A program made the translations under genes and the position numbers. This document shows positions 1 to 7,053 of a stretch of 64,000 nucleotides of DNA, in pieces. Positions within the stretch are counted from its first letter, which is position 1, and every line of letters starts with the position of its first letter. The DNA is taken from contig LSIG01000200.1 of the NCBI GenBank assembly GCA_001556125.1, positions 1 to 64,000 of the forward strand. Reading direction: 5' to 3'. Origin of the DNA: Rhizobiales bacterium CCH10-E5. GTDB lineage: Bacteria; Pseudomonadota; Alphaproteobacteria; Rhizobiales; Beijerinckiaceae. The notes beneath the pieces are model-generated. The model was not told the DNA's origin, ran no database searches, and was given only the letters and a program-made list of their open reading frames with translations.

Positions 1-98
1 CTCGCCTCATCGGTGCAATGTGACCGAAGATGCAGCGAGATTGCGTCAGACCCAAGATTGGACGCCGATCGGGGGGCAATATTGCGCGCCGTTTGACA
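1..98 (-). mobile_element. Terminus of an IS21-family-like insertion sequence (rest lies left of window)
   Basis: Read on the minus strand from base 98 leftward, the DNA begins TGTCAAACGGCGCGCAAT and carries two copies of a short unit (CAATATTGCGCGCC at 77-90 and CAAGATTGGACGCC at 53-66 on the plus strand) spaced 24 bases apart. A TGT/ACA tip with tandem internal repeats is characteristic of IS21-family ends. The boundary at 98 coincides with the point where the ParB-like protein stops matching its family. A minus-strand ATG at 10-8 followed by AGG CGA would give M-R-R, a plausible istA start, but it runs off the window. No transposase can be read here, so family assignment is inference. Confidence 0.6.
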
Positions 99-609
99 CC
101 CATCCGCGATGCTCCGTAAGCTCGCGGAAAGCCTCGAACTGGTCGGCGGGATGCATGGCGGTGCGCGTGACATTCTCGTCAAGGCTGATCTCGAACGGAT
201 CGTTCGCCGTATCGATGACGCAGCGGATCGGCTCCGTCTTGCTGATCTCCTTGCGCTTCGCGCGGAGAAGCTGCGCCAGCCTGCGACCTTCGCCGATCGT
301 AACGAAATAAAAGCCGGTGTGCTGGCCGTCCGCATCAAGCTCCGGCTCCGCCACGAGGTTTTGCAGGATACCTTTCGCTGCGATGCTGGCCGCATAGGCT
401 TCGATGTCCGCCTCGCTGTGCGGGGTCTTTCGTGCATTGCGCGGCGACTTCTTCAGTTTGTCGAGTGGGATGAAAACCGCCTCGCCGCTCAACCCGACCC
501 TAGCCGTTTCCGGGGTAGCCCCCATCACCGCAACCGCTTCCGCAGCGCTGCGGATGTTCGCATCCACCACAACAGTGTGGGCCTTCGTCTTCTTCGATGC
601 CTTTGCCAT
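46..609 (-). pseudogene. ParB/Spo0J-like nuclease-domain protein, truncated by insertion
   Basis: The 187-residue product starts at ATG 609 (M-A-K-A-S-K-K). After a charged N-terminus it has a ParB N-terminal domain: S-P-R-N-A-R-K around residues 57-63, the box-like I-G-E-G-R-R-L-A near 108-115, and L-D-E-N-V-T-R-T-A-M-H-P-A-D-Q-F-E-A near the end, equivalent to the E-N-x-x-R-x-x-L-x-P-x-E segment of ParB proteins. The match ends at E-H-R-G (about base 99); the last 18 residues come from IS DNA. ParB-like proteins of this kind normally continue into a helix-turn-helix and long C-terminal region, so the gene is broken. It is divergent from the ParA-like gene. Family members act in plasmid/ICE maintenance; whether the remnant does anything is unknown. 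Confidence 0.75.
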
Positions 610-817
610 GATTCCGATCCTTCTCCGTCGATGCCGAAGGCATGTCCTCCGGCATGCCTTCCGGGGGCGCGTGAGCGCGCGGCAGAGAGGGGGGCGGCTG
701 CCGGCGAGCATGGCTGGGCCGCGCAGCGAGCGGGGTGGCTTGGAAGGGTTGGACGGCTGGCGGCTGTGGACCGCCCTGCAAGCGCGGGGCCCAGCCATCG
801 CGTAGGCGGCGGTCGCG

Positions 818-847
818 GGGGAGAGATGGCCAAGACCATCTCTCCCC
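818..847. repeat. Perfect 12-bp inverted repeat (hairpin)
   Basis: GGGGAGAGATGG (818-829) and CCATCTCTCCCC (836-847) are exact inverted copies separated by CCAAGA. There is no T-run on either side, so it is not a clear intrinsic terminator. It lies about 95 bases upstream of the ParA-like start and just before the repeated 25-bp motif, suiting a protein-binding site or an RNA leader structure. Confidence 0.7.
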
Positions 848-860
848 TCGGATAATTTGG

Positions 861-885
861 ATTATCGCCAGATCGTATCCCATTT
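861..885 (+). repeat. 25-bp motif, copy 1 (upstream of ParA-like gene)
   Basis: The segment contains CGCCAGATCGTATCCCATTT (866-885) and matches 4023-4047 over 25 bases with one difference. Copy 1 ends 57 bases before the ParA-like start codon; copy 2 ends 51 bases before the relaxase start. The matched position ahead of two gene units points to a shared regulatory site or promoter element. No clear -35/-10 pair with standard spacing could be placed on it. Confidence 0.65.
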
Positions 886-942
886 TCCCGGCCGGGCATG
901 GGCTAGTTGAACGGCTCCCTTCAACTGGAATGGAGCTCGATC

Positions 943-1767
943 GTGACCGAAAGCCAGAAGGAACGATCCCGTCGCCCGAGGGTCGCTGTCGTGGCCAGTC
1001 AGAAAGGCGGTGAAGGCAAGACACTCCTGGCGACCAGCATCGCCGACCTGCACTACCTGCACGACGAGCCGATCATCGCTGTGCAGATCGACGACCAGCA
1101 GAGGTTGGCGAGGACGATCGGCCAGGACGTCATCACCGTCAATACGGAGACCGTCCGGGCGTCGCGCACCAATCCTGCTGCCAGCATCCAGGCGTTCCGC
1201 CCGATGATGACGGCACTGGAGCAGGCTGCAAGTTTGCGGGCAATGCTGCTCGTCGACATCGGCGGGACCCAGGTCCGACCCACCAGTGCATTCGCGTCCC
1301 TGTCCGAACTCAGTGGCGATATGGTCGAGATGGGGTTCGAAGGTCGCGTATTCGTCCCCGCAACGGCCGAGCCGGAGGCGATCAACCAGGCCGCGCGGAC
1401 GATCGCGATGCTCTCGGAGAGCTTGCCGGTTCTCAAAGCGGTGCTAGTCGAAAACCGGCGCGACGGTGCCTTCGACACGTTGGCCACGGGATCGGAAGCG
1501 TATCGCGCCCTGCGTCAGCTGCGAGAGGCCTCCCCGGACCTGCCGGAAATCGTCATGCCGGCCGTCGAGGGCGGCTCGTGGCGGTATTTCGAGCCGCATT
1601 ACTGCCGTCCCATCGATGTCGTCGCCATGGATGTGGGCGACGTGATGCGGCTGACCGGCCTGCCTCGGGCCGAAGCCCGGATCGCTCGGGGCGACGTCGC
1701 CGCGTGGGTGGCGGAAATGGAGCGCGCGCTCGCGCCGCTGCTGGGCCTGCCGGAGGTGTTCCGGTGA
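943..1767 (+). CDS. ParA/MinD-like P-loop ATPase of the mobile element
   Basis: The 274-residue protein has a deviant Walker A K-G-G-E-G-K-T close to the N-terminus (about residues 20-26) followed by T-S-I-A-D-L, and a possible L-L-V-D-I-G-G Walker B-like strand near residue 100, as in ParA/MinD/CobQ ATPases. Beyond the P-loop the similarity to classical ParA is weak. The GTG start at 943 is chosen because GGAG lies seven bases upstream; a TTG at 907 lacks this. The stop overlaps the next gene's GTG start. Its divergent placement opposite a ParB-like gene suggests a role in element maintenance or positioning, but a separate role with the coupling protein downstream cannot be excluded. Confidence 0.75.
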   Translation: MTESQKERSRRPRVAVVASQKGGEGKTLLATSIADLHYLHDEPIIAVQIDDQQRLARTIGQDVITVNTETVRASRTNPAASIQAFRPMMTALEQAASLRAMLLVDIGGTQVRPTSAFASLSELSGDMVEMGFEGRVFVPATAEPEAINQAARTIAMLSESLPVLKAVLVENRRDGAFDTLATGSEAYRALRQLREASPDLPEIVMPAVEGGSWRYFEPHYCRPIDVVAMDVGDVMRLTGLPRAEARIARGDVAAWVAEMERALAPLLGLPEVFR

Positions 1768-2147
1768 AGAAGGCAAAGCCCTCCAAAGCCTCGCTTGCCG
1801 ACGTGGAGCGCGAGCGCGAGATGGCCCGCGCCGAACTCGCGGCAGCGCTCGCCAAACAACCGATCGCCGAGCTCGCGGCATTGCCGCTCGAAACCTGGCA
1901 CCGACTCGGCGCGAGCGGGCTTCTCCTCCTCCTCGCCGCCCTCGTCCAACGCGGGCGGCCGCCGGAATACCGTTTCATCGACACGCGCGCCATTCGCCAG
2001 CGCGGGATGTCGTGGAGGGAGCGCCATGCGGAGAGACTTTTTGGTCTGCGCCTCCTCATGACGCTGGTCCCATCCCCAATGCGCGGCCTCGTCGCCGGCA
2101 TCGCGGCGGGTCTCATCTATCTCGCCGCATCCCTGGCTCTCGTCTGA
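1764..2147 (+). CDS. Small membrane-anchored protein of unknown function
   Basis: The 127-residue product is charged and helical in its first half (K-K-A-K-P-S-K, then E-R-E-R-E-M-A-R-A-E-L) and ends in one hydrophobic segment (about residues 105-126, G-L-V-A-G-I-A-A-G-L-I-Y-L-A). The GTG start at 1764 overlaps the stop of the ParA-like gene and has GGAGG seven bases upstream, so the pair is probably translationally coupled. No family is recognised. Its place between the ATPase and the coupling-protein gene suggests an accessory role in transfer or maintenance at the membrane. Confidence 0.65.
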   Translation: MKKAKPSKASLADVEREREMARAELAAALAKQPIAELAALPLETWHRLGASGLLLLLAALVQRGRPPEYRFIDTRAIRQRGMSWRERHAERLFGLRLLMTLVPSPMRGLVAGIAAGLIYLAASLALV

Positions 2148-2218
2148 GCGCGAGAGCTGTCCGCGTGCCTTCCGCCCGCCGGCGGGCTCGCATCAATTCA
2201 GTAAAAGGACAAACACTC

Positions 2219-4006
2219 ATGAAGCAGGTCTTTCGCTTGCGTCGGCCGATCATGCCGGCGCTCCTCAGCGCCATCCTCGCAGCTGTTGCAGTGATGATCG
2301 CGGCGATCGCGATCATCGACACCGCCGCGCCCATCCGCGCGGCGTGGGCCGACCGGATCTGGCCGGCCCGCTATACCGAACTTGCCGTCTGGGGCATCCG
2401 CTCGATTGGCGAGGCGGCGCAGGCGATCTCGTGGCGGATCTGGCTCGCCCATCCTGGCGACGCGCTCACCACGAGCATTGCTGCGATGCATACGCAGTAC
2501 GCCGCAGCCGGTATCACCGCGATGATGACCCGCTTGACCACGATTATCATCTCAGCGGCGTTCGGGGCCGCTTTGGTGAGCTTCGCCGTGAGTTTGATCG
2601 TTTCGTCGAAACGAGACCGCGTTCGCCATCTGCGGGGATTTCGCCTCCTGCCTGGCTGGCGCGCCGCCCTCGCCTTCCGCAAATCAGAACGGGCAGCGCG
2701 GCGCTCGACGGGGAATGGAATTCGCCTCGCGCCGGGGATGACGATCAGCCGCGAGCGCGAAACGCGGCATGTGCTCGTGGTCGGGGCCACCGGATCTGGC
2801 AAGTCCGTGATCATCCGGTCATGGCTGCGCCAGATTCTCCGCCGGGGTGATCGCGTCCTGCTGCACGACACCAAGGGCGACGTGACGGAGACGATGCCGG
2901 TGGCAGAGCACGTGCTACTTGCGCCGCACGATGCACGCAGCTTCGTATGGGATGTCGCGGCCGATGTCGTGACCGAGGAGGATGCGCGCGAGTTTGCGGC
3001 TTGCCTCGTTCCCGACTCGCAAGACCCCGTCTGGGCGGCCGGCGCGCGTGAACTGTTCACTGGAGCGATCGTCGTTCTCCAGCAAACAAAGAAACAGGCT
3101 TGGGGTTGGCTTGAATTACATGAAGTGCTACTGCTTCCTCCAGTGCAATTGCGTCAATTATTGGCGCAGCACTATAGGCCAGCGGCGACGTATATCATCC
3201 TCGAAAATGGCGCTCCGTCGAAGACGATGATGTCGTTCTTCAGCACGCTGGAAGCTCATGTCAATGGGACGGTGCGGCCGCTCTCCCGGGCATGGCATGA
3301 TCCTGCAATGCGACGGATCTCGGCTCGGGAATTCCTCCTGTCCGACTCGCGGGATAAACGGATTGTCATCCTCCAGCGTGCCCCGCATTTGCCGACCCTC
3401 TCTTCGACCTGGATCGGCGCTTTCATCCGGATCGCGGCCAATCTCAGCGTCGGCCCGTTGCTGCCAGATGACGCGGAACGTCGCATCTGGTTCATGCTCG
3501 ATGAGTTTCCGCAACTCGGCAAGCTGAACGGCTTTGCGCAAATCCTCGAAAAGGGAAGGTCTCGCGGCCTGTGCTGCATCCTCGGAGCGCAGGATATCTC
3601 ACAACTCTCCGCTCTGTACGGACCCGACGCGACAAAGACCTGGCTGTCATCGATCGGAACGAAGATCGTCTGCCGCATGGAAGTCGGAGCGACCGCGAAG
3701 ACGATCTGTGACGAGTGGGCCGGTACGCGCCAGGTCGTGTGGACCGAGCGCTCCTGGAGCCATGGGCCATGGAAGCTCGAACTGGGCTCACAGTCCACGC
3801 TGTCAAAACAGGTTCACCACCGCGATGTCGCGGTGCTTCAGCCATCTGAACTGCAGACCGCGCTCGGCCGGAAGGATCGCTGGCCCGTCCCGAGCGTCAG
3901 CGCGCTCATCTTCGGAGTCGGCACCGCGATCATCAGCGCGGACTGGCCGATCGTCCCCTGGCCCAAGCTACGTGACGCCAGCGAACCCGGCCCGCATCTC
4001 AGCTGA
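2219..4006 (+). CDS. Type IV coupling protein (VirD4/TraD/TraG-like)
   Basis: This 595-residue protein is the membrane-bound ATPase that would deliver the relaxase-DNA complex to a type IV secretion channel. Two N-terminal membrane helices (about residues 11-33 and 105-128) are followed by Walker A V-G-A-T-G-S-G-K-S (188-196), the strand L-L-H-D-T-K-G-D and a Walker B-like F-M-L-D-E-F-P-Q-L-G-K (about 424-434), the layout of TraD/TrwB-type coupling proteins. ATG 2219 is chosen because it opens the first membrane helix and follows AAAAGGAC. A short stretch at about 3080-3180 is clearly more AT-rich than the rest of the gene. No mating-pair genes are visible in the window. Confidence 0.9.
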   Translation: MKQVFRLRRPIMPALLSAILAAVAVMIAAIAIIDTAAPIRAAWADRIWPARYTELAVWGIRSIGEAAQAISWRIWLAHPGDALTTSIAAMHTQYAAAGITAMMTRLTTIIISAAFGAALVSFAVSLIVSSKRDRVRHLRGFRLLPGWRAALAFRKSERAARRSTGNGIRLAPGMTISRERETRHVLVVGATGSGKSVIIRSWLRQILRRGDRVLLHDTKGDVTETMPVAEHVLLAPHDARSFVWDVAADVVTEEDAREFAACLVPDSQDPVWAAGARELFTGAIVVLQQTKKQAWGWLELHEVLLLPPVQLRQLLAQHYRPAATYIILENGAPSKTMMSFFSTLEAHVNGTVRPLSRAWHDPAMRRISAREFLLSDSRDKRIVILQRAPHLPTLSSTWIGAFIRIAANLSVGPLLPDDAERRIWFMLDEFPQLGKLNGFAQILEKGRSRGLCCILGAQDISQLSALYGPDATKTWLSSIGTKIVCRMEVGATAKTICDEWAGTRQVVWTERSWSHGPWKLELGSQSTLSKQVHHRDVAVLQPSELQTALGRKDRWPVPSVSALIFGVGTAIISADWPIVPWPKLRDASEPGPHLS

Positions 4007-4022
4007 TTTCGCGAGAACAGCC

Positions 4023-4047
4023 ATTACCGCCAGATCGTATCCCATTT
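4023..4047 (+). repeat. 25-bp motif, copy 2 (upstream of relaxase gene)
   Basis: This is the second copy of the motif at 861-885, differing at one base. It lies in the short gap between the coupling-protein stop (4006) and the relaxase start, immediately before the terminator-like hairpin. A promoter or operator role is inferred from its matched placement in the two upstream regions. Confidence 0.65.
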
Positions 4048-4070
4048 CCGATGGCCGATCCGTGACAATT

Positions 4071-4100
4071 GGGAGCCTCCTTCGCGGAGGCTCTTCTTTT
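4071..4100 (+). terminator. Terminator-like hairpin overlapping the relaxase ribosome-binding site
   Basis: GAGCCTCC (4073-4080) and GGAGGCTC (4086-4093) form a perfect 8-bp stem, extendable by two G-U pairs, with a TTCGC loop and a following TTCTTTT run. That is an intrinsic-terminator shape. The right arm contains GGAGG, the only good ribosome-binding site for the relaxase start at TTG 4099. The structure could end transcription from upstream, hide the ribosome-binding site, or do both. Confidence 0.65.
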
Positions 4101-6741
4101 GGTCGCAACCTGGAATCCCGCCGCCCATAGCGGCTACTACCTGCGCGCCGCCGAATACTACCTCGGCGGTCAAGAGCCGGCCGGACGCTGGTACGCGCCG
4201 CGCCGCGACTTCGGGCTCGTCGATGGTGCCGAGGTCGAACGGACGACTTTCGAGCGGCTCTATGGGGCGGTCGGACTGGACGGACAGACCCTGCTGCCCA
4301 GGGGTGCCCGGCACGAGAACCGGGTGCCGGCGTTCGATATGACGATGAGCGCGCCGCGCTCCGTCTCCCTCGCCTGGGCCTTCTCCTCGCCTGAGCGGAA
4401 GGCCGCGATCGAAAGGGCCCAGGAACGCGCCGTCCGCGCCGCGCTAGCGAAGCTCGAAGCGGAAGCAATCTTCGCACGCCGTGGCCGGAATGGCGCGATC
4501 ATCGAACCGGTCGCGCTCACGGCGGCCCTCTTCCAGCACGGCGAGAGCCGACCGGCGGAACATGCCGATGGTCGTGTCTTCGGCGACCCGAACCTTCATA
4601 CCCACGCCACCATCCTCAATCTCGCCACGCGCGCGGATGGAACGCTCGGCGCGATCCACTCAAAAATCCTGCGCGACTGGAAGATGGCAGCCGGCGCGAC
4701 CTACCACGCCGCGCTCGCCCATGAGCTGCAAAAAATCGGCTTCGCGGTCGACCGGATCGGCCATAACGGGACCTTCGAGATTGCCGGTGTCGGCGAGGCC
4801 GCGATCCGGTATTTCAGCGCGCGTCGCGCCGAGATCGAGGAAGAACTCGCCGAGCACGATCTGCCGAGCGCGCAGGCGAGTGCGCTGGCCTCGGCCATCG
4901 CCAAATCGACCCGCGCCTCGAAATCGACGGAAACCGCAGACACTCGCGACGAGATCTGGCGCGAGGCGGCCGTCGCGATCGGCATCGACCCGGCTTCGTT
5001 TCACGATGTCCTTCTGGCCAGAGCGGAGTCGGGCGCCATCCGCCATGCGGAAGCGCTTCTCGGCGACAGGCTTGCGCGGCTGCCGGACGCGCTGACCGAG
5101 CACGATAGTGTCATCGACCGACGCGAGTTGGTCCGCGCCGTCACCGCCGCTCTCGTCGGAACCGGGCTCCCCGCGGAACGTGCCGAGCGGGAACTCGACC
5201 GGCTGCTCTCGCAGCAGGACTTCATAGAGATCGGCCGTGACGCACTCGACATCCCGCAATATTCCACGCCGGAACTGGCCCGCATTGAGCATGAGATCGT
5301 CGATCTCGCGCAGAAGCTCGCCGCCGCCAGCCCCGCCTCGATCGACGGGGCTGGCCTGGAAGCACGCTGCCGCGCCGCCGGCCTGAACGACGACCAGATC
5401 AAGGCAGCCATCGCGGCGACTGGTCCAGAACGCCTGGCCATCGTCGAGGGGGCACCCGGGTCTGGCAAGACCACGACGCTACAGCCCGTCGTCGACGCCT
5501 ACAAGCAGGCCGGGTTTCGCGTGGTCGGCAGCGCGAGTGCCTGGACCATCGCCAGGATGTTGCGGGCCGATCTCGCAATCGAGGCGCGCGCGACCCGAAG
5601 CTGGATCGCGAAGTTGCGGCTCGGACACAAGGTCCTCGACGACCGGACCGTCCTGGTCCTCGACGAAGCAGGGCTCGTCTCGGCCCGCGAAATGCACGCC
5701 GTCCTCTCCGCTGTCGAGCGTGCCGGCGCCAAGCTCGTCCTCGTCGGCGATCGCGATCAACTCCAGGCCATCAGCGCCGGGCCGGGCCTCGCCCTGGCGG
5801 CCCGCGCGGTCGACAGCGCCCGCGTCGAGACCATCGTGCGCCAGCGCGACGAATGGGCACGCGAGGCGGTTCGCGCCTTTGGCGAAGGCCGGGCTGATGC
5901 AGCTCTGCAAGCCTTGGCCGAGCGCGGCCATATCGTTGAGGTGGCTGGCCCGCGTGCGACCATCGCCGCGATGGTCGACGCCTGGCAGGAGACGCGGCAC
6001 AGGAATCCGGACTCCCGCGCGCTTCTGCTGGCCAAGACCAACGCCCAGGTCGCGGCGATCTCGCGCGAGGTTCGTGCGCGACGCCGACAGCGCGGCGAGT
6101 TGCGTGGGGCCGACATCGAGATCGCCGCCACGACGCCCTCTGGTCACGCCACCACGCTGGCGCTCGCCGCCGGAGACGAGATCCGCTTCCTCGTCCGCAA
6201 TGACGAACTCGGCGTCGTCAATGGCACCGTCGGAGTGATCTCCCGGATCGTCAGGAAACCCGCGCTGGATCTGGTGGGCGGCCCCGCAATCCGGATCGAG
6301 GTGAAGGTCGAGGGTCGCTTTATCGCGTTCGATCCGGCGGAGCTGGCCGATGCCAAAGGCCGCGCGCGCCTTGGCTGGGCCTATGCCTCGACCATCGCCG
6401 GCTCGCAGGGGCAGACGGTCGAGCGTGCCTTCGTTCTCGCCGACCCCAACCTCGACCGCCACGACGCCTATGTCTCAGCGAGCCGCGCGCGTGGCGAGAC
6501 CCGGCTTTTCGTCGATACCAGGTCGATCGACCGCCATCTTCAGGCGGGCCAGCCCCTCGATCAGCAGGACACCTCCGTCACGATCGGAGCGGATGCCCGT
6601 CGCCGTTGGCTGGCGGGGCGCCTGTCGCGTGCGAATTACAAGCGCTCCGCACTGGCTGTGATCGAAGCAAACCAGCGCGGCGGCCGTCGCGACTCGGCGC
6701 GGCATCACCCATCGGCGGAGTTCTCCCATGAACTCGGCTGA
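4099..6741 (+). CDS. MobF-family conjugative relaxase-helicase (TrwC/TraA-like)
   Basis: The 880-residue protein would nick at oriT and unwind the transferred strand. The N-terminus carries paired tyrosines (Y13-Y14 and Y20-Y21), the conserved F-D-M-T-M-S-A-P-R-S-V-S-L segment, H147 and the H-T-H pair (167-169), matching the catalytic tyrosines and metal-binding histidines of MobF relaxases. The helicase half has Walker A G-A-P-G-S-G-K-T (about 451-458), L-V-L-D-E-A-G (about 519-525), G-D-R-D-Q-L-Q and a C-terminal T-I-A-G-S-Q-G-Q-T-V motif, as in RecD/TraI helicases. TTG 4099 is preferred because GGAGG lies eight bases upstream and the product then starts like TrwC proteins; an upstream TTG at 4069 lacks this. 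No oriT could be identified. Confidence 0.92.
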   Translation: MVATWNPAAHSGYYLRAAEYYLGGQEPAGRWYAPRRDFGLVDGAEVERTTFERLYGAVGLDGQTLLPRGARHENRVPAFDMTMSAPRSVSLAWAFSSPERKAAIERAQERAVRAALAKLEAEAIFARRGRNGAIIEPVALTAALFQHGESRPAEHADGRVFGDPNLHTHATILNLATRADGTLGAIHSKILRDWKMAAGATYHAALAHELQKIGFAVDRIGHNGTFEIAGVGEAAIRYFSARRAEIEEELAEHDLPSAQASALASAIAKSTRASKSTETADTRDEIWREAAVAIGIDPASFHDVLLARAESGAIRHAEALLGDRLARLPDALTEHDSVIDRRELVRAVTAALVGTGLPAERAERELDRLLSQQDFIEIGRDALDIPQYSTPELARIEHEIVDLAQKLAAASPASIDGAGLEARCRAAGLNDDQIKAAIAATGPERLAIVEGAPGSGKTTTLQPVVDAYKQAGFRVVGSASAWTIARMLRADLAIEARATRSWIAKLRLGHKVLDDRTVLVLDEAGLVSAREMHAVLSAVERAGAKLVLVGDRDQLQAISAGPGLALAARAVDSARVETIVRQRDEWAREAVRAFGEGRADAALQALAERGHIVEVAGPRATIAAMVDAWQETRHRNPDSRALLLAKTNAQVAAISREVRARRRQRGELRGADIEIAATTPSGHATTLALAAGDEIRFLVRNDELGVVNGTVGVISRIVRKPALDLVGGPAIRIEVKVEGRFIAFDPAELADAKGRARLGWAYASTIAGSQGQTVERAFVLADPNLDRHDAYVSASRARGETRLFVDTRSIDRHLQAGQPLDQQDTSVTIGADARRRWLAGRLSRANYKRSALAVIEANQRGGRRDSARHHPSAEFSHELG

Positions 6742-6943
6742 TCCGAAGGCACCGGACAACCCGGCCGCCCTGCAGAAGGGCAACCACCGCCCGGCGCGCG
6801 TGAGTGAGAACGGAGCAGACAAGGAGTGGCAGGTCGGCGATGATCTGCCACGCCCGACGCCCGTCGGGCGGGCCGAGATCGAGGTTCTGGAAACCTATCT
6901 CGGAGCGCAGATCGACGCCATTCTGCAGCGCATGCGCAGATAA
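6728..6943 (+). CDS. Small charged protein downstream of the relaxase
   Basis: The 71-residue product is polar, with P-R-P-T-P-V-G-R-A-E-I near the middle and a helical C-terminus (E-V-L-E-T-Y-L-G-A-Q-I-D-A-I-L-Q-R-M-R-R). ATG 6728 overlaps the relaxase end by 14 bases and has GGAG eight bases upstream, supporting real, coupled translation. No family or membrane segment is recognised. A relaxosome accessory or small regulatory protein would fit its position, but that is only a guess. Confidence 0.6.
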   Translation: MNSADPKAPDNPAALQKGNHRPARVSENGADKEWQVGDDLPRPTPVGRAEIEVLETYLGAQIDAILQRMRR

Positions 6944-6997
6944 CCGTGAGGAGAGCCAAGGGGCTGGCAAATAGCGCATAAGACATTGATTTTGAAG

Positions 6998-7026
6998 TTG
7001 ATTTTTGATTTGCAACGCCTTAGCAT
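6998..7026 (+). promoter_or_regulatory. Candidate promoter of the recombinase, with TTGATTT repeats
   Basis: TTGATT (6998-7003) and TAGCAT (7021-7026) are separated by 17 bases, an acceptable sigma-70 pair. The surrounding DNA is unusually AT-rich and holds three TTGATTT copies (starting 6986, 6998 and 7005), which could be operator half-sites for a repressor controlling integration or excision. The recombinase ATG follows at 7054. Confidence 0.45.
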
Positions 7027-7053
7027 TCGGCCTTCTCGGAGTGAATTCGTTCC

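Larger units (their letters stand above)
610..942. other. Divergent intergenic region of the mobile element
   Basis: These 333 bases separate the ParB-like remnant (leftward) from the ParA-like gene (rightward). No convincing gene is seen on either strand. The region is very GC-rich from 640 to 820, then carries a perfect 12-bp hairpin (818-847), a short AT-rich palindrome ATAATTTGGATTAT (852-865) and the start of a 25-bp motif repeated ahead of the relaxase (861-885). It is the natural place for divergent promoters and their operators, possibly also a partition or transfer site; none can be assigned from sequence alone. Confidence 0.5.

Noticed and set aside
20..310. Short plus-strand frame at the left edge
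   Set aside because: It spans the IS end and the antisense of the ParB-like gene and has no features of a real protein.
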